DNA of 42,799 bases from CAZEJS01 sp964512645 (GTDB lineage Bacteria > Actinomycetota > Geothermincolia > Fen-727 > Anoxymicrobiaceae): NCBI GenBank assembly GCA_964512645.1, contig CAZEJS010000026.1, positions 1 through 42,799 of the forward strand, written 5' to 3'. Position 1 is the first letter of the stretch. Each line of letters starts with the position of its first letter. The notes below the pieces were generated by a model that saw only the letters and a list, made by a program, of their open reading frames with translations, was not told the DNA's origin and did no database searches. Both the position numbers and the translations under genes were made by a program. Below, piece by piece: positions 32,443-40,716 of the stretch.

Positions 32443-33450
32443 ATGGAAAAAGAGATCAGAATACTGATGCTGGAGGACAGCCCCGAGGACGAGGAGCTGA
32501 TTCTGCACGCCCTGCGGAAAGGGGGGTTGGAATTCACCGCCTTCCGGGTGCAAACGCGCGAAGATTTTGCGGAAGCGCTTCTCGAGTACCGGCCGGACCT
32601 CATCCTGTCCGACTACCAGCTTCCGTCTTTCGACGGCATCTCCGCGCTGGCCATGGCGGTGATTGAAGCACCGGAGGTCCCGTTCATCTTCGTCTCCGGG
32701 GCCCTGGGGGAGGAGCTGGCCCTGGAAACGCTCAAGGGGGGCGCGACCGACTACATCTACAAGGACAAGCTGAACAAGCTCGTTCCTTCGGTGAGCAGGG
32801 CGCTGGCTGAGGCCCGCGAGAAGCGGGGCAGGCTGCGGGCCGAAGGAGGCCTGAAGCTCGCGCTCTCCAAGCTCCAGAAGGTGCTTGAACAGACAGTCAA
32901 CGCGCTCGCCTCCGTCACGGAGATGCGCGATCCATACACCGCGGGGCACCAGCGCAGGGTTTCCATGCTGGCCTGCGGGATAGCGGCCGAGTTCGGGCTG
33001 AAGGGCGACCTGGTGGACGGGATCAAGGTCGCCGGCGCCCTTCACGACATCGGGAAGATCGCCATCCCCTCGGAGATACTGGCGAAGCCCAGCAAGCTCC
33101 TCGACGTCGAGTTCGCGCTGGTGAAGGGCCACTCCGCGGCGGGGTACGAGATCCTCAAGGACATCGACTTCCTCTGGCCGGTCGCCCAGGCGGTCTACCA
33201 GCATCACGAGAGGTTCGACGGGTCCGGCTACCCGCGCGGGCTCGAGGGCCAGGACATCCTCCCCGAGGCCCGCATAATCGCGGTAGCGGACGTAGTGGAG
33301 GCGATGGCTTCGCACCGCCCGTACAGGCCCGCACACGGCATCGACACCGCCCTGAACGAGATCGCCAGGGGCCGCGGGACCCTGTACGATCCGGAGGCCG
33401 CCGATGCCTGCCTCCGCCTGTTCCGCGAAAAGCGGTATCGACTGACTTGA
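32443..33450 (+). CDS. Response regulator with HD-GYP cyclic-di-GMP phosphodiesterase domain
   Basis: 335 residues. REC domain 1-125: acidic pair Glu11-Asp12, phospho-acceptor Asp57 (LILSDYQLP), Ser in FVSGA, Lys in IYKDK. The HD-GYP domain follows a short coiled coil: ALASVTEMRDPYTAGHQRRV, ALHDIGKIAIP, VKGHSAAGYEIL, HHERFDGSGYPRGL, VADVVEAMASHRPYRP. All core metal His/Asp and the GYP motif are present, so hydrolysis of cyclic-di-GMP is likely. The usual second Asp in the ADxxDAM block is Glu, a variant seen in other active-looking members. GGGGGGAA precedes the ATG. Ninety bases after the histidine kinase, same strand. Confidence 0.94.
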   Translation: MEKEIRILMLEDSPEDEELILHALRKGGLEFTAFRVQTREDFAEALLEYRPDLILSDYQLPSFDGISALAMAVIEAPEVPFIFVSGALGEELALETLKGGATDYIYKDKLNKLVPSVSRALAEAREKRGRLRAEGGLKLALSKLQKVLEQTVNALASVTEMRDPYTAGHQRRVSMLACGIAAEFGLKGDLVDGIKVAGALHDIGKIAIPSEILAKPSKLLDVEFALVKGHSAAGYEILKDIDFLWPVAQAVYQHHERFDGSGYPRGLEGQDILPEARIIAVADVVEAMASHRPYRPAHGIDTALNEIARGRGTLYDPEAADACLRLFREKRYRLT

Positions 33451-33494
33451 GCCCGGTCTCCCCGCACTGGAGGGCAAGAGGGGCGCCGGCGTCA

Positions 33495-33503
33495 TGCTAT
33501 AAT
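33495..33503 (+). promoter_or_regulatory. Extended -10 before the lipoprotein gene
   Basis: TGCTATAAT, a perfect extended -10, predicts a start near 33510 and a leader of about 57 bases with GGGGAGGA at its end. Confidence 0.55.
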
Positions 33504-33566
33504 CCCCGGAGGGAGGGACGGACACCAGGAGATGCCGTCCCATCGATTTTCAGGGGAGGAATTATC

Positions 33567-34049
33567 ATCAGACCACGAATAAGCCTGGTCCTGGCGCCGC
33601 TGGTGGCGCTGCTCGTTTTTACGCTCGTTGCGGGATGCGGTAACGGCGGCAAGACAGACGTGGGGACCGGCACAGGTCCCGGAAAAGAAGTGGCGGAAGG
33701 AAAGAAGAGGCCGGCCGACCAGCAGGTCCTCTACGACTACTTCGAGGCGATCGACCAGAAACGCTACCGTGATGCTTACAACATGTGGTCGGAGAGCGGG
33801 CAGCCCACGAGTTTCGAGGAATTCAAGGCGTCTTACGCGGATTACATAGATTCGGTGAAGGTTGTATCGGCCAGAAAGCTCCCCGAGTTCTCCACGCCTG
33901 ACAGGGAGACATTCCAGGTGGAATTCGACGCCCGCTACATCAAGAAATACCCCGCCGGCAGCGGGGAGATCCCCCTGTTCTGGATGGTTGTCCCCGATCC
34001 CGCCAATCCGGGGGACTGGCTCATCGATGCCGAAGGAACAGGGCCCTGA
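33567..34049 (+). CDS. Small lipoprotein, apparent ATC start
   Basis: 160 residues if read from ATC at 33567. GGAGG lies seven bases upstream and the product begins as a textbook lipoprotein signal: RPRIS, the hydrophobic LVLAPLVALLVF, lipobox LVAGC. No in-frame ATG, GTG or TTG lies near; the nearest upstream in-frame starts are about 100 bases earlier, before the promoter. The outer part (DQQVLYDYFEAIDQKRYRDAYNMWSE, FQVEFDARYIKKYPAGSGEIPLFWMV) has the NTF2-like/DUF4878 look of the other lipoproteins here. Lies between signalling genes, which may indicate a sensor-associated role. Confidence 0.7.
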   Translation: MRPRISLVLAPLVALLVFTLVAGCGNGGKTDVGTGTGPGKEVAEGKKRPADQQVLYDYFEAIDQKRYRDAYNMWSESGQPTSFEEFKASYADYIDSVKVVSARKLPEFSTPDRETFQVEFDARYIKKYPAGSGEIPLFWMVVPDPANPGDWLIDAEGTGP

Positions 34050-34138
34050 CGCGGCGCTGCCTGCGCAGTCCCTCCGGGCCCGCCTGACGGTCCGGCCCTT
34101 CGCGTAAAACCGGTCCCGGGGCGCCGGGGCGGTACGTG

Positions 34139-34144
34139 TATAAT
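34139..34144 (+). promoter_or_regulatory. Consensus -10 before the REC-PAS kinase gene
   Basis: TATAAT, 35 bases before the ATG at 34180; no clear -35. The leader has no strong ribosome site. Confidence 0.45.
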
Positions 34145-34179
34145 CAAGTTGCCGCATCGCCTAGGGCAATCACGGTAAG

Positions 34180-36759
34180 ATGGACGAGAAGCTCAGGATC
34201 CTCATGCTCGACGCCAGCCCGGCCGACTGCGAGTCGATCGGGAACGAATTGCGGCGGGCGGGCATTTCCTTCACCGCCGAACGAGTCGAGGACCGAAAAG
34301 GTTTCGAAACCGGCCTCGAGGAGTTCTCGCCGGACCTGGTCCTGTCGGACTACTGGTTGCCCTCTTTCGACGGCATCTCCGCACTGGCCGTCGCGCGGCG
34401 CCGCCTGCCCGACGTCCCGTTCATCTTCGTCTCCGGCGCCCTGGGCGAGGAGCTCGTCATCGACGCCCTGAAGAACGGCGCGACCGACTACGTCCTGAAA
34501 GTCAGCCTGTCGCGGCTCGTTCCGGCGGTCAGGCGCGCGCTCCGCGAGAGCGAGGAGGTCGCGGCTAGGAAACTCGCCCAGGACAGGCTGCGCGAGAGCG
34601 AGGAGCGGCTCAAGACGGTCTTCGGCTCGGTTCCGACGGGCATCTTGATAGTCGACCCTCAGACGCACAGGATAGTCGACGCCAACCCCGCCGCGGTGGA
34701 CATGGTGGGGTTTCCCGCCGAGGGCATCGTCGGACAGGTCTGCTATAACCTCGTCTGCCCGGCGTCGAAAGGAGAGTGCCCGGTGACGGACCTCGGGGCC
34801 GAGCTGGAGCTCAGCGAATCGGAGCTCCTGACGTCCAGCGGGGCGAGGCGGCCGGTGCTCAAGACGGTTAAGAGAGTGGTCCTGGACGGCAGGGAACACC
34901 TCCTGGAGAGCTTCACGGACATAAGCTACGTGAAGGACATGGAGCGCGCGCTCCGCGAGAGCGAGGACGCGGCCCAGGCTGTCCTCAACGTTCCGGTAGG
35001 GACTGTTGCCGTCATCGACAGGGACGGCCGGGTCGTGGGCATGAACGAATCCGGGGCCGCCGCGTTGGGCCTCAGCCGGTCCGACGTGCTCGGCAGACGC
35101 CTGTTCGACCTCGTGCCCGGCCCCGCGGGTCGGGGAAGGGCGAAGAAGGCCGGTGAGGTGGTGCGCACCGGCGACGCCGTGCGCTTCGAGGACGAAGTGG
35201 AGGGCGTGTCTTACGAGAACAGCATGTTCCCCCTGCTTGACGATCGCGGCAAGGTGACCAGGATAGCCGTGTTCGCCAGGGACGTTACCGAGCGCAAGCT
35301 GCTCGAAGTGGCGCAGCAGAAGGACAGGGACTTCATCTCGAAAGTGCTCGATACCGCCTCCGCGCTGGTCATGGTCATGGAGAGGGAAGGACGGATCGTG
35401 CTCTTCAACAGAACCGCCGAGGCGGTCTCCGGGTACTCCTTCGATGAGGTACGCGGGCGCAGGCCCTGGGACGTCTTCACCCCCGGCGGCACCCCGGAGA
35501 TGCGCTCCCGCTTCGCGGACATCGTTTCCGGCAGGGAGGTCGGCCCGTGGGAGCTGCGCGCCCGCACGAAAGGCGGCGAGGCCAGGAGCATCGCCGGCTC
35601 GCACGCCACGCTGCTCGACGGCGACGGCGAGGTCGAGTACGTCATCGTCACCGCCACCGACGTGACGGAGTCCAGGCTGGCCGAGGCCGCCCTCAAGGAG
35701 TCGGAGGAGCGTTACCGCTCCGTTTTCGATACCACCGGCACGGCGATGTGCATCGTGGGGCGGGAATCCTCCATCATCTTCCTGAACGACGAGTTCGAGA
35801 GGATCTCCGGGTTCGATCGCGACGAGATACTCTCGGACAAGAAGCTGGTCGACTTCCTGGACGAGGAGGCCGGCGTGAAGACGTTGCGTTTCTGCGCCGA
35901 CTGCTCCCCCGGCTCCAGGCGGAAGCGGGCACCCCTGCACTTCGAATGCGCGTTCACCCCGGCAAACGGAAGAAAGTTGAACATGCTCGCCAACATGGGA
36001 GCGCTTCCCGGCGCGGGCGCCGGCGCCGTGTCGCTGATCGACGTCACCCGGGAGAAGGCCTACGAGGCCGACCTGAAGGAGCGGGCGGAACGGCTCAGGG
36101 ATTTCCTGGTGGTGGCGTCCCACGAGCTGCGGCACCCCATCGCCATCGTCAAGGGCTACGCCAACACCCTCACCGAGTACATGGAGCGGATGCCGCCGGA
36201 CCTCATCCAGGAGATACTGCGGGACATAGACCAGTCCACCGACAGGCTCACCCGGTACGTGGAGCAGCTTCTGGACATCTCGCGCGTCGAGCAGGGCCGG
36301 CTCTTCATCAACCGCGAGCCGTGCGACCCGGAGCTTCTGCTGAAGGTAGCGCTGGACGGCTCCAGGGTCCTCGGTTACGACAACGCCATCGTCACGAAGG
36401 TCGCCGCGGGGACCGGGCCCATCAAGGTCGACGCGGAGAAGTTCGTCCAGCTGGTGCACATCCTGCTCGACAACGCCGCGAAGTTCTCGCCGGCGGGTTC
36501 GACCATAGAGATAGAGGTCGCCGGGAAAGGTGCTGAGGTCGAGGTCCGCGTACTCGACAGGGGCAACGGCGTTCCCAGGGGTTCCCGGCAGAAGATCTTC
36601 GACCGCTTCTACCAGGTCGAGGACGCGCTTCACCACTCCAAGCCCGGGATGGGCCTGGGGCTCTACATAGCCAGCCAGATAGTGGAGGCCCACGGGGGCC
36701 GCATAACGGTCGAGCCGCGGGACGGAGGCGGCTCGGTTTTCAAGTTCACCGTGAAGTGA
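34180..36759 (+). CDS. Soluble hybrid histidine kinase, REC-PASx4-HisKA-HATPase
   Basis: 859 residues, no membrane segment. REC (1-125) keeps Asp57 (LVLSDYWLP), Ser (FVSGAL) and Lys (VLKVS), but the acidic pair that binds magnesium reads Asp11-Ala12 (MLDASPAD), so one metal ligand is lost. Four PAS domains follow (about 146-265, 270-395, 400-520, 525-640). The second ends in VFARDVTERK and the third in VTATDVTES. HisKA has His648 in VASHELRHPIAIVKGY; the HATPase has LLDNAAKFSPAGS, DRGNGVPRGSRQKIFDRFYQ and GMGLGLYIASQI. The REC domain is a close copy of that in the HD-GYP protein upstream, and the kinase core is a copy of the gene downstream. Probably receives phosphate or protein signals through REC and small-molecule signals through PAS. 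Confidence 0.92.
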   Translation: MDEKLRILMLDASPADCESIGNELRRAGISFTAERVEDRKGFETGLEEFSPDLVLSDYWLPSFDGISALAVARRRLPDVPFIFVSGALGEELVIDALKNGATDYVLKVSLSRLVPAVRRALRESEEVAARKLAQDRLRESEERLKTVFGSVPTGILIVDPQTHRIVDANPAAVDMVGFPAEGIVGQVCYNLVCPASKGECPVTDLGAELELSESELLTSSGARRPVLKTVKRVVLDGREHLLESFTDISYVKDMERALRESEDAAQAVLNVPVGTVAVIDRDGRVVGMNESGAAALGLSRSDVLGRRLFDLVPGPAGRGRAKKAGEVVRTGDAVRFEDEVEGVSYENSMFPLLDDRGKVTRIAVFARDVTERKLLEVAQQKDRDFISKVLDTASALVMVMEREGRIVLFNRTAEAVSGYSFDEVRGRRPWDVFTPGGTPEMRSRFADIVSGREVGPWELRARTKGGEARSIAGSHATLLDGDGEVEYVIVTATDVTESRLAEAALKESEERYRSVFDTTGTAMCIVGRESSIIFLNDEFERISGFDRDEILSDKKLVDFLDEEAGVKTLRFCADCSPGSRRKRAPLHFECAFTPANGRKLNMLANMGALPGAGAGAVSLIDVTREKAYEADLKERAERLRDFLVVASHELRHPIAIVKGYANTLTEYMERMPPDLIQEILRDIDQSTDRLTRYVEQLLDISRVEQGRLFINREPCDPELLLKVALDGSRVLGYDNAIVTKVAAGTGPIKVDAEKFVQLVHILLDNAAKFSPAGSTIEIEVAGKGAEVEVRVLDRGNGVPRGSRQKIFDRFYQVEDALHHSKPGMGLGLYIASQIVEAHGGRITVEPRDGGGSVFKFTVK

Positions 36760-36787
36760 CAGCGCCGCGGGGCACGGAGGGTCGGGC

Positions 36788-38446
36788 ATGGCAGCGCGGA
36801 GGACGACTTCGGGAGCAGCCGGGGACGGGCCGTCACCGGCACGGCGGGGAAGCGAGCGCACGGCCGTGGAGGGTGTCAGGGTGCTCGTCGTCGAGGATTC
36901 GACAGAGATGGCCGCCCAGCTGCGAAAGATTCTCGAAAAGAGATTCTCTTTCGAGGTCGATGTCGCCCGCGATTGCGCCACCGCTCGGGAGAAGCTCGAG
37001 GAGGAGGCTTTCGACATCGTGACTCTCGACTTCATGCTGCCCGACGGCACCGGCCTGAACCTCCTGGAGGAGATCACGTCGAGCCCCGCGCGCGCCCCGG
37101 TGATCATGATCACCGGACACGGCGACGAGGAAGCCGCGGCGAGGTCTTTCAGGGCGCGCGCCTCCGGCTACGTTATCAAAGACGGCCACCTCGCCTCGCG
37201 GCTCACCGAGGCCGTCGAGAAGGCCCTGGTGGAAGTCGACCTCCTGAAAGCCCAGGCGGAGCTCGAGCGCAGGGAGGCCCTGTTCCGCTCCCTCGCGGAG
37301 AAGTCCTCGGACATGACCACGGTCATGAGGGCGGACGGCACGATAACCTACGAGAGCGCTTCGGTCGAACGAATACTGGGCTACAGGCCCGAGGAGGTGC
37401 TGGGAAGGAACGCGTTCGACCTGGTCCACCCCCAGGATGTGGGTCGCGTCGTGTCCCTGGTGGAAGGCGCCGTTGACAAGCCCGGCGCCGTGATGGTGGG
37501 AGAGTACCGTCTCAGGCACAAGGACGGCCCCTGGCGGACGATCGAGAGCGTGGGACGCAACCTGCTGACGGATCCGGTAGTCGGCGGAATAGTCGTCAAC
37601 TCCCGCGACGTGACCGGCAGGAAGAGGGCCGAGAGGGAACTCGACCGTTACCGGCAACGCCTCGAGCAGTTGGTCGAGGAGCGCACCACCGAGCTGGAGA
37701 GTGCCAACGCGCAACTTCGCGAGGAGGTGGCGGTCAGGCGCGAGGCCGAGGCGGAGCTCGAGCAGAGGGCCGAGGCCCTGGCCGACTTCCTGACGGTCGC
37801 GTCCCACGAACTTCGCCATCCCATCAGCGTGGTCAAGGGCTACGCGACGATGTTGCAGGGCTACCTCGAGCGCATGGAGCCGGACGCGCTTCCCGAGGTC
37901 CTCCGCGCCCTCGACGTGTCCGTGGACCGTCTTACAGCCTACGTGGACGAGCTGCTGGAGGCCTCCCTGGTCGAGCAGGGCAGGTACACGTTCCACATGA
38001 GGCCGTGCGACCTCGGGCCGCTTATCGGCGGCGCGGTAGAGGACCTCGCAGGCCTGGGAGTGCCGAACCCGGTCTCGGTTTCGATCGACGACGGCGCCGG
38101 GCGCGTGACGGCCGACCCCTTCAAGGTGAAGCGCCTCATCGACATGCTCGTCGACAACGCCGTGAAGTTCTCCGGGGGCGGGCGGGAGATAACCATCAAT
38201 GCCAGGATCGCCGGCGAGATGGTCGAGGTGTCCGTCGCGGACCGCGGCGTCGGCATCCCCCCGGAGAAAGGCGACAGGGTCTTCGAGCGCTTCTACCAGG
38301 TCGAGGACGTCGTCCACCACCACAGCATCGGCCTGGGGCTGGGGCTTTACCTGGCCCGCCAGATTGTTGAAGCCCACGGCGGGACCATCTCCTTCCGGCC
38401 GCGCGACGGCGGCGGCACCATCTTCACCTTCACCTTGCCCCGGTAG
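36788..38446 (+). CDS. Soluble hybrid histidine kinase, REC-PAS-HisKA-HATPase
   Basis: 552 residues. A Gly/Arg-rich N-terminus of about 30 residues, then REC (VRVLVVEDSTEM, Asp81 in VTLDFMLPDGTG, Thr in MITGHG, Lys in YVIKDG; all key residues present), one PAS (FRSLAEKSSDMTTVMRADGT...SRDVTGRKRAE), a coiled coil (EQLVEERTTELESANAQLREE), HisKA with His340 in VASHELRHPISVVKGY, and HATPase (LVDNAVKFSGGG, DRGVGIPPEKGDRVFERFYQVED, GLGLGLYLARQIVEAHGG). GGAGGG precedes the ATG; 28 bases follow the previous kinase, so they are likely co-transcribed. No output regulator with a DNA-binding domain is in the cluster. Confidence 0.92.
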   Translation: MAARRTTSGAAGDGPSPARRGSERTAVEGVRVLVVEDSTEMAAQLRKILEKRFSFEVDVARDCATAREKLEEEAFDIVTLDFMLPDGTGLNLLEEITSSPARAPVIMITGHGDEEAAARSFRARASGYVIKDGHLASRLTEAVEKALVEVDLLKAQAELERREALFRSLAEKSSDMTTVMRADGTITYESASVERILGYRPEEVLGRNAFDLVHPQDVGRVVSLVEGAVDKPGAVMVGEYRLRHKDGPWRTIESVGRNLLTDPVVGGIVVNSRDVTGRKRAERELDRYRQRLEQLVEERTTELESANAQLREEVAVRREAEAELEQRAEALADFLTVASHELRHPISVVKGYATMLQGYLERMEPDALPEVLRALDVSVDRLTAYVDELLEASLVEQGRYTFHMRPCDLGPLIGGAVEDLAGLGVPNPVSVSIDDGAGRVTADPFKVKRLIDMLVDNAVKFSGGGREITINARIAGEMVEVSVADRGVGIPPEKGDRVFERFYQVEDVVHHHSIGLGLGLYLARQIVEAHGGTISFRPRDGGGTIFTFTLPR

Positions 38447-38453
38447 ACGAGGA

Positions 38454-38466
38454 GGCCCTTCGGGCC
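38454..38466 (+). terminator. Short hairpin after the kinase operon
   Basis: GGCCC-TTC-GGGCC, a 5-bp stem, eight bases past the kinase stop and ahead of the por operon. No U-tract; weak. Confidence 0.25.
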
Positions 38467-38586
38467 CGGGGAACAGTACGCGCTCCGCCCCGTGCGCACC
38501 CCTGGAGGAGAGCGCGGCCGGACGTGGAATGAAGGCGTTGCCGGCGGATGCGACGGACCGGGACGGGTGCGCGCGGAGCAAGGGCG

Positions 38587-39147
38587 GTGACAGGCCTGAT
38601 AGAGGAGATCCGGATCCACGGAAGAGGCGGACAGGGCAACGTGACGGCGAGCGAGTTCCTCGCCGAGGCCGCCTTCACCGACGGACTGTACGCGCAGGCT
38701 TTCCCGATGTTCGGCTCGGAAAGGCACGGCGCCCCGGTCACGGCATACGTGCGCATAAGCGACAGGCCCGTGCGCCTCCGGAGCCAGGTCTACGAGCCCG
38801 ACCACGTGATCGTGCAGGACGCGAGCCTGTTCGCCGGGAACGACCTCCTCGACGGCCTCAAGGACGGCGGGCTGGTGGTCATCAACAGCGGGCAGCCCCC
38901 GGAGGATTTCGACATCCCCGGGAGGTTCCGGGTGGTTACCGTCCCCGCGACAACGCTGGCGCTCGAGGTGGTGGGCAAACCAATCATCAACACCATCATG
39001 GTTGGGACTTTCGCGGCGGCCTCCGGCCGGATACATCTCGAGGCGCTGGAGAAGAGCGTGCGCGACCGCTATCCCGGAAAGCTGGGAGAGAAGGAGATCG
39101 TCGCCATGCGCAGGGCGTACGAGCTCACCGGGGCGGTGGCGGGATGA
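38587..39147 (+). CDS. porG: Pyruvate:ferredoxin oxidoreductase gamma subunit
   Basis: 186 residues from a GTG at 38587. Family blocks: EIRIHGRGGQGNVTASEFLAEAA, FPMFGSERHGAPVTAYVRIS, DHVIVQDASL, INTIMVGTFAAASG. It bridges the alpha/beta catalytic core in four-subunit 2-oxoacid:ferredoxin oxidoreductases. The stop overlaps the ATG of the delta gene (ATGA). The substrate is read from the alpha subunit. The gene order gamma-delta-alpha-beta is the usual porGDAB order. Confidence 0.93.
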   Translation: MTGLIEEIRIHGRGGQGNVTASEFLAEAAFTDGLYAQAFPMFGSERHGAPVTAYVRISDRPVRLRSQVYEPDHVIVQDASLFAGNDLLDGLKDGGLVVINSGQPPEDFDIPGRFRVVTVPATTLALEVVGKPIINTIMVGTFAAASGRIHLEALEKSVRDRYPGKLGEKEIVAMRRAYELTGAVAG

Positions 39148-39542
39148 AGAACAGCTTCGGCGTGGTCGTCCAGCCCGGCTCCTCCCGGGACCAGAAGATG
39201 ACCGGCTGGCGCATTTACCGCCCCGGGTTCCTCCAGAAGGACTGCATCGGCTGCCGCTCCTGCGAGCTCTGCTGCCCGGACGGCGCCGTCTATCGCATCG
39301 ACAAGAAAAAGTACGACGTTGACCTGGACGCCTGCAAGGGCTGCGGGATCTGCGCGGAGATGTGCCCTGTCGACGACATCGTGATGGAGCTGGAGGAGGA
39401 GCCGCGGCGCGCTGTGGGCACGCACGCCGGCGAGGGGCACCCCGGCCCCATCGACTCCGCCGCCGCGGGCGCCGGAGCGGGGGAAGCGCGGGGCGGGGCT
39501 GAGGACGATGGAAAGGAGCCGGGCGATGCTCCGCATGCTTGA
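39144..39542 (+). CDS. porD: Pyruvate:ferredoxin oxidoreductase delta (ferredoxin) subunit
   Basis: 132 residues. Two [4Fe-4S] motifs: CIGCRSCELCCP and CKGCGICAEMCP, with the conserved N-terminal TGWRIYRPGF. It carries electrons from the TPP site to external ferredoxin. After the second cluster comes an unusual Gly/Ala/Glu/Asp-rich tail of about 45 residues, longer than the typical delta subunit (about 90-105 residues in total). The tail also overlaps the first codons of porA by 17 bases. No reason to doubt the reading frame. Confidence 0.93.
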   Translation: MKNSFGVVVQPGSSRDQKMTGWRIYRPGFLQKDCIGCRSCELCCPDGAVYRIDKKKYDVDLDACKGCGICAEMCPVDDIVMELEEEPRRAVGTHAGEGHPGPIDSAAAGAGAGEARGGAEDDGKEPGDAPHA

Positions 39543-40716
39543 GGGCTCACTCGCGGTCGCGGAGACAGTGGCGCTCTGCCGGCCGAAGGTCGTCTGCGCC
39601 TATCCCATCACCCCCCAGACCCACATTGTCGAGGGCCTCGCCCGGATCATCGCCGACGGGCGCCTCGACGCGGGCTACGTCCTCGCGGACAGCGAGTTCA
39701 CGGCCGCGTCGGTTGTTCTTGGCGCTTCCGCAACCGGGGCCCGAGCTTACACCGCGACTTCGAGCCAGGGGCTCCTGCTGATGACCGAGGTTATGTTCAA
39801 CATCGCCGGCATGAGGCTGCCGGTTGTCATGACCGCGGCCAACCGGGCGGTCTCGGGCCCAATAAACATATGGAACGACCAGCAGGACTCCATGTCGCTC
39901 CGGGACTGCGGCTGGATCCAGCTCTACGCCGAGGACGTGCAGGAGGCGTGCGACCTGCACGTGCAGGCTTTCGCGATAGCGGAGGAGATCAACATCCCAG
40001 TGATGGTATGCATGGACGGCTTCATCCTGACACACGCGACCGAGCCCGTCGACATGATGGAGGCTGGAGACGTCGACGCCTGGCTCCCGGCGTTCCGGCC
40101 CCGGTTCTACCTGACCCCCAGGGACCCGATAACCCTCGGGTCGATGGCCGGGCCAGACGCCTACATGGAGATCAGGCTCCTCCTTCACAGGCAGATGGAG
40201 AGGGCCTCGGAGGTCATCGAGCGCCACGCGCGGCGGTTCGAGGACGCGTTCGGGCGCAGGCAGGGGGGCATGCTCGACGTGTATCGGGCGGGAGACGCCG
40301 AGGTCCTGCTGGTGTCCATGGGGTCTCTCCTGGGGACCATGAAGGACGTGGTGGACGAGTTGCGCGAGGAGGGCCACCCGGTGGGCATCGTCAAGGTCAG
40401 AAGCGTCCGCCCGTTCCCCAGGGCCGAGCTGCACGACGCGCTGTGCGGGGCGAGGGCCGTGGGCGTCGTCGAGAAAGACATTTCCCTGGGGCTCGAGGGC
40501 ATACTCTGTTCGGAGATCCGCTCGGCGTTCTGCGGGGACGCCCACACCCCGAACATCTCCAGCTTCGTGGTCGGCCTCGGTGGCCGTGACGTCCGCAAGG
40601 CGGACATCCGCGGGATTGCGCTGGGCCTCGTCGAAGACGACACCTGCAGGGTCGAGATACCGGGAGTTGACCACGAGGTACTCTGGAAAGCGCATGACAC
40701 GGAGGGCGATGGCTGA
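39526..40716 (+). CDS. porA: Pyruvate:ferredoxin oxidoreductase alpha subunit
   Basis: 396 residues from the ATG at 39526, seven bases after AAAGGAG inside the end of porD; an ATG at 39508 is less well placed. CAYPITPQTHIVEGL is the substrate-binding loop, followed by TATSSQGLLLMTEVMFNIAGMRLP, NRAVSGPINIWNDQQDSMSLRDCGWIQ and the C-terminal transketolase-like VGIVKVRSVRPFP. The NRA-INIWNDQQDSMS-RD-GWIQ block is that of pyruvate enzymes rather than 2-ketoisovalerate or 2-oxoglutarate ones. The enzyme oxidises pyruvate to acetyl-CoA and CO2 or, with low-potential ferredoxin, fixes CO2 as pyruvate synthase. Strictly anaerobic as a rule. Confidence 0.94.
   Translation: MLRMLEGSLAVAETVALCRPKVVCAYPITPQTHIVEGLARIIADGRLDAGYVLADSEFTAASVVLGASATGARAYTATSSQGLLLMTEVMFNIAGMRLPVVMTAANRAVSGPINIWNDQQDSMSLRDCGWIQLYAEDVQEACDLHVQAFAIAEEINIPVMVCMDGFILTHATEPVDMMEAGDVDAWLPAFRPRFYLTPRDPITLGSMAGPDAYMEIRLLLHRQMERASEVIERHARRFEDAFGRRQGGMLDVYRAGDAEVLLVSMGSLLGTMKDVVDELREEGHPVGIVKVRSVRPFPRAELHDALCGARAVGVVEKDISLGLEGILCSEIRSAFCGDAHTPNISSFVVGLGGRDVRKADIRGIALGLVEDDTCRVEIPGVDHEVLWKAHDTEGDG

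Noticed and set aside
34144..37113. 989-codon open frame on the minus strand opposite the REC-PAS kinase
   Set aside because: It mirrors the kinase gene in high-GC DNA, has no ribosome site, and its protein is low-complexity and unlike any family, whereas the plus-strand frame has complete REC, PAS and kinase motifs.
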